64,000 nt of DNA, taken from the NCBI GenBank assembly GCA_030692365.1, contig JAUYCC010000053.1, positions 122,521-186,520 of the forward strand. Direction: 5' to 3'. The DNA is from Pelolinea sp. Its GTDB lineage: Bacteria; Chloroflexota; Anaerolineae; Anaerolineales; Anaerolineaceae. The notes beneath the pieces are model-generated. The model did no database searches. It was not told the origin of the DNA and saw nothing but the letters and a program-made list of their open reading frames with translations. Both the position numbers and the translations under genes were made by a program. The number at the start of each line of letters is the position of its first letter. Position 1 is the first letter of the stretch. This document shows positions 55,388 to 62,487 of this stretch, in pieces.

Positions 55388-55711
55388 TCAAAGAATCCGT
55401 GACACCAGGTAATAGGAGACGATAAACAGAATAAAAGAAACAATGATCAGGAACATTCCCACACCGGCTTTGGTTTTGGTCATTTGAGTAATGGAAGCCA
55501 ATAATGAAGAAGCGTTCCCTACTAAAGCAGAGACATCCTCAGTTAGCCCTTTGCTCATCAATTTAGCAGAATGGGCGGAAATTTCCGCAAATTCGCTGGT
55601 CGAGATTTTGAATGCCAGGGTGAACAAGCCGATTACGAAAGCGATAACACCCAAAACCAGCACTACTCCTGCCAGGGTTAATAAAAAATCGTTAGCGGTT
55701 AATGCAAACAT
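55388..55711 (-). CDS. Small two-helix membrane protein of the sigma-54 operon
   Basis: 107 residues. Transmembrane helices are at about 9-33 and 82-105. An amphipathic loop of some 45 residues lies between them ('EFAEISAHSAKLMSKGLTED'), probably on one side of the membrane. No known family is recognised. It is the first gene after the -24/-12 promoter at 55747-55762 and has a GGAGGT ribosome site. It could anchor the TPR-protease complex to the membrane, which is a guess from operon order. Confidence 0.8.
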   Translation of the reverse strand: MFALTANDFLLTLAGVVLVLGVIAFVIGLFTLAFKISTSEFAEISAHSAKLMSKGLTEDVSALVGNASSLLASITQMTKTKAGVGMFLIIVSFILFIVSYYLVSRIL

Positions 55712-55746
55712 GTTACCTCCAAGAAAATATTATTCCTTAGATATGT

Positions 55747-55762
55747 TGCAATTAATATGCCA
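55747..55762 (-). promoter_or_regulatory. Sigma-54 (-24/-12) promoter of the TPR-protease operon
   Basis: On the minus strand the sequence is TGGCATATTAATTGCA. It fits the sigma-54 consensus TGGCAC-R-N4-TTGCW with one mismatch (T for C), with exact GG and GC spacing. It lies between the activator gene and the small membrane protein gene, 36 bases before that ATG, and points at the effector operon. Confidence 0.88.
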
Positions 55763-55772
55763 CTGATTTTTA

Positions 55773-56948
55773 TTACTTTTGATGAGTTATATCAAGCGGT
55801 AAATCTGCGGTGTTGATTTTCTCCCCATCGCAAAACAACAATGCGCGTTGAAGTGAATTGCTTAACTCGCGGATATTCCCAGGCCAGCTATAGTTTATTA
55901 GCAGTTTTAATGCGTCCTGAGAAACATCTGTAACGTTTTTTCCCATTTGCATATTAATTTTATTTACAAAAAAACCAATTAATTCAGGAATATCCTCTCT
56001 TCTATCTCTCAGAGGAGGTAGGTGAAGGTCAACAACTTTTAAGCGGTAATACAAATCCTCTCTGAACATCCCTTTTTCAATCATATTCTTGATATTTCTG
56101 TTCGAAGCAGCGATAACCTGCAAATCGACATTGATTAATGCCGTTCCACCAACCCGTCTGAATGACTTTTCTTCAATAGCACGCAAGATTTTGGCCTGAA
56201 TATCGGTTGGCATGGAAGAGATCTCATCCAGGAATAAGACCCCGCCATCCCCGATTTCCATTAATCCGTGTTTTCTTTTTTCTGCGCCTGTAAATGCCCC
56301 AGCCTCATATCCAAACAATTCGGACTCCAGAACTGTGGGTTGAATAGCAGCGCAGTTAATTGCGACAAATGGCTTTGCTGCCCGTGGTCCGGATTGATGA
56401 ATAAAATTCGCTAAAACCTCTTTTCCCGTACCTGTCTCACCGGTGATTAGAACGGAAACAGAAGCCTTGGCTGCTTTTATGGATTGGTTAAAGAGTGTTG
56501 AGAATTGTTCTGATTTACCAACCACAAAGTTGTTTTGCTGTAATTGATTCTTTCTTAAGTGAGTTAATTCACGCCGCATTTGAATTACTTCAATAGCGCG
56601 CAGGATTGAATTCTCGAGGTTTTGCAATTTCTCGATGGGCTTGGTCAAAAAGTCATGAGCACCATTCTTCATTGCGTCAACCGCCATTTCTATGTTTCCA
56701 TATCCAGTGATCAGGATTACAGGAATTCTGGAAGGCTGTGTTGACAATTCACTCATTAAATCCAGCCCGTTTCCATCCGGGAGTTGAACATCCAATATGA
56801 TGATGTCGCCATCACCCTTGGAAATATACTCTTTTCCTTCTTTAATAGTACATGCTTCAAATACTTCATAATCGCACAATTTCAGATATTCTGAAACATT
56901 CTGGCGGGCTTTCTCGTCATCGTCAATAATAAGAACGGTGTAACTCAC
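55773..56948 (-). CDS. NtrC-type sigma-54 response regulator without DNA-binding domain
   Basis: 391 residues. The receiver domain is at 1-120 with phospho-acceptor Asp53 (ILDVQLPDG) and acidic pair Asp9-Asp10. The AAA+ domain has Walker A GETGTGKE, the sigma-54 contact loop GAFTGAE (in GYEAGAFTGAEKRKHG), Walker B 'GVLFLDEISSM' and 'PLRDRREDIPELIGFF'. It ends at 'GEKINTADLPLDITHQK', right after the AAA+ lid, so the usual Fis-type helix-turn-helix of ~45 residues is absent. Only 61 bases remain before the next gene, too few for it. It overlaps the kinase gene by four bases. It should activate sigma-54 from solution, as Helicobacter FlgR does. Confidence 0.93.
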   Translation of the reverse strand: MSYTVLIIDDDEKARQNVSEYLKLCDYEVFEACTIKEGKEYISKGDGDIIILDVQLPDGNGLDLMSELSTQPSRIPVILITGYGNIEMAVDAMKNGAHDFLTKPIEKLQNLENSILRAIEVIQMRRELTHLRKNQLQQNNFVVGKSEQFSTLFNQSIKAAKASVSVLITGETGTGKEVLANFIHQSGPRAAKPFVAINCAAIQPTVLESELFGYEAGAFTGAEKRKHGLMEIGDGGVLFLDEISSMPTDIQAKILRAIEEKSFRRVGGTALINVDLQVIAASNRNIKNMIEKGMFREDLYYRLKVVDLHLPPLRDRREDIPELIGFFVNKINMQMGKNVTDVSQDALKLLINYSWPGNIRELSNSLQRALLFCDGEKINTADLPLDITHQK

Positions 56949-58876
56949 TGGTCGTCTCCTCGTTTTTCTTTTGGAATATAAATGTTAAATATTGTTCCCC
57001 CGGGGAAAGTCTCTAAATCGATCCATCCTTTGTGAAATTCAATGATCTTCTGTGAGATGAACAATCCCAAACCTGTGCCCTCCGGCTTACCAGACGAAAA
57101 TTTCTGATATAGATTGGATTGAATTTCAGGCGGGATTCCTGGACCTGTATCGGCAATTTGAATTAGTAGATATCCAGGATGTTTTTCGCAATTAGATAAA
57201 TTGACGGATACAGCTCCTCCCTCACTTCCAATCGCTTCAATGCCATTATTGATTAAATTAGATATTACCCGTTCCAGTGAGCGTTGATCAATCCACGCTA
57301 AACAATCAATATCCTTTGAATTAAGGATCAGCGATATATTTGCTTGATTTGCCTTTTTCTGAAAACGATAAAAAATCCTCTCAATCATCTCTTTGAGATC
57401 AATGGTTTGAAATTTTTCATAATTCTGTCGTGAAAATGACAAAACTGATTCCATCAGGTCAGCCATGCCAACGCATTCATTTTGCATGTCTTGAATAGAT
57501 GAAAGCGCAGATTCGTCTGGATTTATTTTCTTAACTAGGAGCTGCAAGCCTGTTGTCAACCGATTGATAATATTACGAACATCGTGGGAAAATTCCGCAA
57601 GGATTTCGCCTAATGCGGCATTTTTCTGCAACATTAAAAGATTGTTTTCCAATTCAGTAAATTTGGTTGCATCTTTCAAGATTATTATTTTTCTCTCGTC
57701 ATCCCCTGAAGCAAAATGCGATATCTTAGCAAAAACACTTTTTTTATTTCCGCGTCGGTCAAAAACCTCCATAATTTGTGGTTCCAGTTCATTAACTGGT
57801 GACTGTTTTGAATTAAGCAAGGAAATTAATGGTGAGTTGTCGAAAATTATTTCCACATTCTTATTAAGTAGCTCAATTGGTAAATAATCGAGTAGATTGA
57901 GAAAATTGGTATTAAATTCCAGAATCTGGTTTTCCCAATCAAGCAGAAGGAGACAATCATTAGAATTGTTAAAGAACAATTCCAATTTTTCAACCTTTGT
58001 ACTCAGGTTTATTAAATTACGGCCTTCTTTTTGACCTTCTTCAAATAGCACAATTATGGTAGAAACCCATGCGGAGAATTGTTTAAGCAAATCGATTTTT
58101 GCTTTAAGGTCATTAGGGTTTCTAGATGCCGCAATTAACAAACCGAATTGTCGCCCATCACCAGATACCGGGATTGTGACAATCGAAGCAAATTTATTCA
58201 GTCTGCCAGCGCGGTGTATTTCAGAAAGGACTCTTTTCCCTGGCTCCCAAAAATCAATTTCCTTTATTCGGTTTAATTCCATGGCGGGAATTTGGTCAGG
58301 AAAATTCGAAGACGCTGAAGGAAACCGCTTTAAAGAAGCAGTCGCTTCCTGTGTCAGATAAAAAACTACTTCATCGAAAAAAGTAATTTGTTTTCCGATT
58401 CTTATTATTTGAGCGATCAATTCAGTGTAAGATAATTCCTGAATCTTTGATAGAACAACGGTTTGTTCTTTAGCAAATTCCTCCCAGGAATTTCCGGTTT
58501 CAATGCTTCCTTTTCTATCTTCCTCAAATATAAGTAATAGTAAATTTTCTGCATGGCTTATGAAACTTGGACTCATTCTGACTTCCAAGGTTTGATTATT
58601 CTTTAATGAAACAGTTACATTAATCTTCTCGCCACCATTAATTTTCTTCAAATCAATTGCCGGGATGATTTCATAGATTCTCAAGCCTGAAATTTCAATA
58701 ATACCAATTTGTACTAATTCAGAAAAGAGGTAATTTGTAGAAATCACCCGACCGTCAATAAAATTAACCATTAAGGCTGGACGAGTTATTTCCTCAAGGA
58801 TATTTCTGAGATCCAGATAGTTAAATTCAAAATTTTTCTTAGTATCCGAATTTGGAAATTGCGGGTTCTGAACCAT
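56945..58876 (-). CDS. Soluble histidine kinase (PAS-GAF-PAS), NtrB-like
   Basis: 643 residues with no transmembrane helix. A PAS domain lies at about 20-125, a GAF-like domain at about 130-285 ('ETGNSWEEFAKEQTVVLSKI', 'FASIVTIPVSGDGRQFGLLI'), a second PAS at about 310-415, then HisKA with phospho-His431 in AEFSHDVRN, and HATPase_c with 'NLINNGIEAIGSEGGAVSVN', 'QIADTGPGIPPEIQ' and 'KPEGTGLGLFISQKI'. It should sense an intracellular signal through PAS/GAF and phosphorylate the adjacent activator. It overlaps rpoN by one base (TGATG) and the regulator by four. Confidence 0.93.
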   Translation of the reverse strand: MVQNPQFPNSDTKKNFEFNYLDLRNILEEITRPALMVNFIDGRVISTNYLFSELVQIGIIEISGLRIYEIIPAIDLKKINGGEKINVTVSLKNNQTLEVRMSPSFISHAENLLLLIFEEDRKGSIETGNSWEEFAKEQTVVLSKIQELSYTELIAQIIRIGKQITFFDEVVFYLTQEATASLKRFPSASSNFPDQIPAMELNRIKEIDFWEPGKRVLSEIHRAGRLNKFASIVTIPVSGDGRQFGLLIAASRNPNDLKAKIDLLKQFSAWVSTIIVLFEEGQKEGRNLINLSTKVEKLELFFNNSNDCLLLLDWENQILEFNTNFLNLLDYLPIELLNKNVEIIFDNSPLISLLNSKQSPVNELEPQIMEVFDRRGNKKSVFAKISHFASGDDERKIIILKDATKFTELENNLLMLQKNAALGEILAEFSHDVRNIINRLTTGLQLLVKKINPDESALSSIQDMQNECVGMADLMESVLSFSRQNYEKFQTIDLKEMIERIFYRFQKKANQANISLILNSKDIDCLAWIDQRSLERVISNLINNGIEAIGSEGGAVSVNLSNCEKHPGYLLIQIADTGPGIPPEIQSNLYQKFSSGKPEGTGLGLFISQKIIEFHKGWIDLETFPGGTIFNIYIPKEKRGDDQ

Positions 58877-60288
58877 CAGCGCTTTTGATTCCTTCTTTGA
58901 TGTGCTGGCAAAATCCCTTCCATCAATCGGTATTTCGCCACAGTCCTTCTTGCTAGATCAAATCCCTTTTTCGAAAGGATTTTGACGATTTCTGAGTCGC
59001 TTAAAGGGTCATCCTTTTTTTCTTCGGCAATAATTTCTTTTATCTCTGCTCTTATCCCCAGGCTGCGATCAAAAAAGAGGGACATAGGGATAATTCGGCC
59101 ATCCGGTAGTTGAACAGATTTGCTAGATACCGCCCTCGATATTGTCGATTCATGCACTTTAAGTTCTTGTGCTATTTGCGCCCTTGTAAGCGGCTGAATA
59201 TATTTTTCGCCCTTAAGAATATACTCTTTTTGTAATCTTGAAATCCGTTCCAACAACCTTTGCATTGTATTGTTGCGCTGCTGAAGACATTTTATAAACA
59301 GATTTGCCTTTTCATAATCACTTCGTAATTCATTCCTGGTTTCTTCATTGGCTTCTTTAATAGCCTGGGTATATAAAGGATTTATATTTAGGAAGCTAAT
59401 ATATGGAATAATGACTTCAACTAATAGCGGCTGGGCAGGGTCATTATTTAAATGACTGATTATTACATCTGGGTTTGAATAAACCTTATTTTCCTCTGCA
59501 GCAGGCTGCCGGAATGTTCCCCAATGAGCTCGAGTCGGGTAAGGATTGAGATTTTTACCGAAATAATCAGCCGCTCCGATAACTTCTTGAATAGGTATTC
59601 CCAATTCCTGTGAGATTTCTTTATATTGTTTCTTTAATAATTGGTGAAGGTATCTATCCGCAATTTCCAGATAGGTTTCAGGCACCTCACCATTTTCTCG
59701 TAATTCATCCAATTGAACCTTAATCGCTTCTTCTGGCGAAGCAGATGCGATACCTATTGGATCAGCTTTTTGAATAATCCGTTTGATGGCTTCTATTGTG
59801 CTAACTGAAACATGGTAATAGCTAGCAACTTCACTAATATCTTCTTTAAAAAATCCATCTTCATCCAGTTGATTTAGGATATAAGCAGCTATAATTCTTT
59901 CTTTTTCTTCTAAATCAGATACTACTTGTCTAAGCACATATTCTTCAAGGCTAATCTCTTCAGAACCCATATTTTCATCGGTGAAGATTTCATCTTCACT
60001 GGTGCTGTTTTTGGGTACAAATTCCCCTCGCGGAGAGATAAAGACTATGGATTCGTTTTCCGCAGATGACCTAGGCCGTGTGCATATAGGACAAATCTGT
60101 CCTTCATGTAATATATAATTACATGTTGGGCAACGCCTTTCCTCTTTTACTACTAGAGCTGGATTTTCATTTAGGGCGCGATTAATTTCTTGATTTAATT
60201 CTCCCAGATTCATATTTAAAAGTGTCATAGTCTGGGCAAGATGCGCGGTAGTTTGTGGTTGAATTTTCTGAAATTGTCGTTGGTACAT
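58876..60288 (-). CDS. rpoN: RNA polymerase sigma-54 factor with zinc-ribbon insert
   Basis: 470 residues. Region I (1-48) has the Gln/Leu-rich activator-binding helix 'QLAQTMTLLNMNLGELNQE'-like sequence. A zinc ribbon follows, with Cys53, Cys56, Cys66 and Cys69, not part of the usual family. The core-binding and DNA-binding regions then follow, with the HTH 'LTRAQIAQELKVHESTISRA' and the RpoN box ARRTVAKYR near the C-terminus. It directs polymerase to -24/-12 promoters that need ATP-driven activators. It is the first gene of a three-gene operon with kinase and activator and has its own -24/-12 promoter. The zinc ribbon's role is unknown. Confidence 0.94.
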   Translation of the reverse strand: MYQRQFQKIQPQTTAHLAQTMTLLNMNLGELNQEINRALNENPALVVKEERRCPTCNYILHEGQICPICTRPRSSAENESIVFISPRGEFVPKNSTSEDEIFTDENMGSEEISLEEYVLRQVVSDLEEKERIIAAYILNQLDEDGFFKEDISEVASYYHVSVSTIEAIKRIIQKADPIGIASASPEEAIKVQLDELRENGEVPETYLEIADRYLHQLLKKQYKEISQELGIPIQEVIGAADYFGKNLNPYPTRAHWGTFRQPAAEENKVYSNPDVIISHLNNDPAQPLLVEVIIPYISFLNINPLYTQAIKEANEETRNELRSDYEKANLFIKCLQQRNNTMQRLLERISRLQKEYILKGEKYIQPLTRAQIAQELKVHESTISRAVSSKSVQLPDGRIIPMSLFFDRSLGIRAEIKEIIAEEKKDDPLSDSEIVKILSKKGFDLARRTVAKYRLMEGILPAHQRRNQKR

Positions 60289-60330
60289 GGCTTTACCCTG
60301 ATAATTAGTATAGCTTGAATGTTATCCCAA

Positions 60331-60346
60331 GGCAATATTTATGCCA
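60331..60346 (-). promoter_or_regulatory. Sigma-54 (-24/-12) promoter before rpoN
   Basis: The minus strand reads TGGCATAAATATTGCC, again matching TGGCAC-R-N4-TTGC with the correct spacing, 43 bases before the rpoN ATG. It suggests positive autoregulation of rpoN, kinase and activator. The region 60289-60424 has no gene and is shared with the divergent peptidase gene. Confidence 0.85.
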
Positions 60347-60424
60347 ACTTATATTACAGGTGATACAATTATTTGATTAGATTGATAATTACTTAGGTAA
60401 ATTTATTAGAAAAAGTCTCTAACG

Positions 60425-61294
60425 ATGATCTATTTTCCAAAGAAAAGTTTTTTATTCACTCTATTAATATTTTTCTTTTGCTTCGTTTTTTCTGGTTATT
60501 CAACCAATCAAGTCGATGGCGACCGCCTGATGGATCACGTTCAACAACAATTATCATTTGGTCCGAGATTACCAGGTACTGACGCTTCTCAATTGGCAGC
60601 GAATTATTTTAAAGATAATCTGGAGCCCTACGGCTGGCAGGTTGAATTACAGGAATTTGAGTTCGACGGAATAAAGTTAAGAAACGTGATAGCGATGAAT
60701 TCCCCCAATCCACCTACACTGATAATTGGGACGCATTATGACACTCGTCAATTCAGTGATCAAGATCCGGATAAGGCAAAACAATCACTTCCGGTCCCTG
60801 GCGCTATCGACGGGGCTTCCGGAAGCGCAATAATATTAGAATTAGGCAAGCACATCATTAATAAGGACAAAATTATTTGGCTGGTATTCTTTGATGGAGA
60901 AGACCAAGGAAAAATCAACGCTTGGCAATGGAGTATAGGCGCTGAGTACTTTGTGCGGCAGATGGCTGATATGCCCAAAAAGGTTGTTATTCTGGATATG
61001 CTGGGTGATGGCGAATTAAAGGTCTATAAAGAAAAAAACTCAAATCCGGATTTATCTAATGAAATTTGGAACACAGCTCAGAAATTAGGCCACGAGAATA
61101 ATTTCATCAATGAACAGAAATATTCAATGATCGATGATCATCAACCCTTTATTAACCGAGGAATTCCAACCACATTGTTGATTGATTTCGATTACCCTTA
61201 CTGGCATACAACTTCCGATACACTCGATAAAGTTTCAAAGCGTAACCTGGAAATTGTAGCTGAAGTCATGCTCGAGTGGATTAATTCACTATAA
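60425..61294 (+). CDS. Secreted M28-family peptidase / glutaminyl cyclase-like protein
   Basis: 289 residues. An N-terminal signal sequence (about 1-24, 'SFLFTLLIFFFCFVFSGYS') directs export. The M28 fold shows 'IIGTHYDTRQF' with metal-binding His, 'PGAIDGASGSAIILELG' with bridging Asp, 'IWLVFFDGEDQG' with the catalytic Glu, 'VVILDMLGDGEL' and a late His in 'FDYPYWHTTSDT'. The last, and 'DHQPFINRGIPTTLLID', resemble glutaminyl-peptide cyclotransferases more than aminopeptidases. It may make N-terminal pyroglutamate on exported proteins or act as an aminopeptidase. A strong terminator follows. Confidence 0.84.
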   Translation: MIYFPKKSFLFTLLIFFFCFVFSGYSTNQVDGDRLMDHVQQQLSFGPRLPGTDASQLAANYFKDNLEPYGWQVELQEFEFDGIKLRNVIAMNSPNPPTLIIGTHYDTRQFSDQDPDKAKQSLPVPGAIDGASGSAIILELGKHIINKDKIIWLVFFDGEDQGKINAWQWSIGAEYFVRQMADMPKKVVILDMLGDGELKVYKEKNSNPDLSNEIWNTAQKLGHENNFINEQKYSMIDDHQPFINRGIPTTLLIDFDYPYWHTTSDTLDKVSKRNLEIVAEVMLEWINSL

Positions 61295-61305
61295 CGAATT
61301 AAATT

Positions 61306-61337
61306 GCAAAAACCCCGGATACTTTCGGGGTTTTTGC
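61306..61337 (+). terminator. Terminator after the M28 peptidase gene
   Basis: GCAAAAACCCCG (61306-61317) pairs perfectly over 12 bp with CGGGGTTTTTGC (61326-61337). The stem itself contains the T-run on both strands, so it can also stop the convergent sortase transcript. Confidence 0.88.
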
Positions 61338-61365
61338 GTGGGAAGATGATGATGCAGGATTGCAA

Positions 61366-62073
61366 TTAAACGGGTTCGGCAATAATGAATAACCGTCCCC
61401 AGGAGTCTTCATAACCTTGCTGAATGCATGTTTGCAAGGTCAAATGATGGCTGCCCATATAAACACGTTTGAATAATTGTGTTGCGCTGATTTTCTCAGA
61501 TGTCACCAAATCTACAAATTGGCTGCTAGCTGAGTCAGGTGATAATGCCTGATAACTCTGAATTGAAGTAATTTCATAACTCAAAATTTCACCATCGCCG
61601 TAAACAACCTCAATTACCTCACCAATCTCCAGGCTAAAAAAATTTCCACCAGCAAGGTAATTGTGCGCAACGATCCCGGTTACTCCATATTTTCTCGCCA
61701 TTGAAAATTCGGTCACAACTCCGTTAACAGTTGAAACAAAACCTGGATTTCCGGATGGTTGTTGGACAACAGGGTAAGTAAACATATTCTCGGAATAAAT
61801 TCCACGGATGTCGTCGCTTTCACCATTGACAATTGAACTTACGAAATCCTTTATCTTATCTGACTGCTGTTCATTAGTTTCTGATTGGGCAGCCTTTTTT
61901 GCGGTATCGTAAGCATCAGGGTCAATAATAGATAATTCAGATTTTAAGGGCTGGAAAGAGAAAGCTGATCCGGTTTCAGGTATATTTTTGGCAATAGGTG
62001 TAAATGCCTGGGTGGTTAGAATAATCCCTGCGATTAGTAGTGCTATTTTTAATTTTGGAGCTCTCATCATCAT
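61366..62073 (-). CDS. Sortase family cysteine transpeptidase
   Basis: 235 residues from the first ATG. Three ATGs follow in a row (62073, 62070, 62067) behind AAAGGAAG, and the second or third is best spaced. A single N-terminal hydrophobic segment (about 8-28) anchors the protein outside. The sortase fold has His137 (GIVAHNYLAG), Cys216 (LTLQTC) and Arg227 (SWGRLFIIA), the complete catalytic triad. It should attach surface proteins or join pilus-like subunits. No LPXTG-like substrate is in the window. Two cyclic di-GMP riboswitches precede it. Confidence 0.88.
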   Translation of the reverse strand: MMMRAPKLKIALLIAGIILTTQAFTPIAKNIPETGSAFSFQPLKSELSIIDPDAYDTAKKAAQSETNEQQSDKIKDFVSSIVNGESDDIRGIYSENMFTYPVVQQPSGNPGFVSTVNGVVTEFSMARKYGVTGIVAHNYLAGGNFFSLEIGEVIEVVYGDGEILSYEITSIQSYQALSPDSASSQFVDLVTSEKISATQLFKRVYMGSHHLTLQTCIQQGYEDSWGRLFIIAEPV

Positions 62074-62144
62074 CTTCCTTTGACAAGGGCTCCAGTGTTA
62101 ACAGGAGGGATTTTAGGTTCTCTAAAGAACGGTCAATCCATAAA

Positions 62145-62240
62145 ACGTTTTCGGTAACCTGGCTGTCCTGGCTGATAATCAGCTTTAGATCCATGGCTTT
62201 GCGTCTCCAGCTTTCACTGGGTTTGCCCTTGTCGAACGTA
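62145..62240 (-). promoter_or_regulatory. Cyclic di-GMP-I riboswitch, second aptamer (gene-proximal)
   Basis: On the minus strand the GEMM-I core is complete: AAGGGCAAACC, the tetraloop hairpin CCAGT-GAAA-GCTGG, GACGCAAAGCC, the tetraloop receptor ATGGATCTAAAGC, then the P3 hairpin region and GGTTACCG. It ends about 72 bases before the sortase start. No strong terminator follows. A GTTCT/AGAAC hairpin lies at 62115-62130, so this copy may act on translation. Confidence 0.92.
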
Positions 62241-62261
62241 CTAAATTGTTAATCTTCCCTG

Positions 62262-62302
62262 GAACAAAAAACAGACCTGTGTTTTAATCGCCAGGTCTGT
62301 TT
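62262..62302 (-). terminator. Intrinsic terminator of the first c-di-GMP riboswitch
   Basis: On the minus strand AAACAGACCTG pairs with CAGGTCTGTTT, followed by TTTTGTT. The upstream GGTCT-N6-GTTT can pair instead with AAAC-AGACC of this stem, giving an alternative antiterminator. It lies between the two aptamers. Confidence 0.85.
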
Positions 62303-62318
62303 AATAAAACAAAAAAGA

Positions 62319-62410
62319 CCTTCGGCGGCTTGGCGATCATTGCTGAAATTCAACTTTAGATCCATAGCTTTGCGTCCCCGGTTTTCACCGGGTTTGCCTT
62401 TATCGTGGTC
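62319..62410 (-). promoter_or_regulatory. Cyclic di-GMP-I riboswitch, first aptamer (promoter-proximal)
   Basis: The minus strand carries AAAGGCAAACC, the GAAA-capped hairpin CCGGT-GAAA-ACCGG, GGACGCAAAGC, ATGGATCTAAAG, and a closing part ending GCCGCCGAAGG. All GEMM-I core positions I can check are present. It is followed by a classical terminator at 62262-62302. Confidence 0.92.
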
Positions 62411-62431
62411 GGTTTATAATGTACCTCATAT

Positions 62432-62460
62432 AAAATAGCACGAAGTGAATAGTTTGTCAA
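62432..62460 (-). promoter_or_regulatory. Sigma-70 promoter of the sortase transcript
   Basis: TTGACA (62455-62460) and TATTTT (62432-62437) on the minus strand are separated by exactly 17 bases. Transcription would begin near 62425, just before the first c-di-GMP aptamer, giving a leader of about 350 bases. Confidence 0.75.
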
Positions 62461-62487
62461 CTACCAATTTTATACATTTTGAATTCA

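Noticed and set aside
55712..55772. A lost Fis-type HTH of the response regulator removed by a frameshift
   Set aside because: The 61 bases are largely the -24/-12 promoter and ribosome site of the next gene. They are too short to encode the domain in any frame.
61976..62194. Open frame of 72 codons upstream of and overlapping the sortase start on the minus strand
   Set aside because: Its start codon is the ATGGATC of the second c-di-GMP aptamer, and its frame is explained by the riboswitch and sortase gene. It has no ribosome site.
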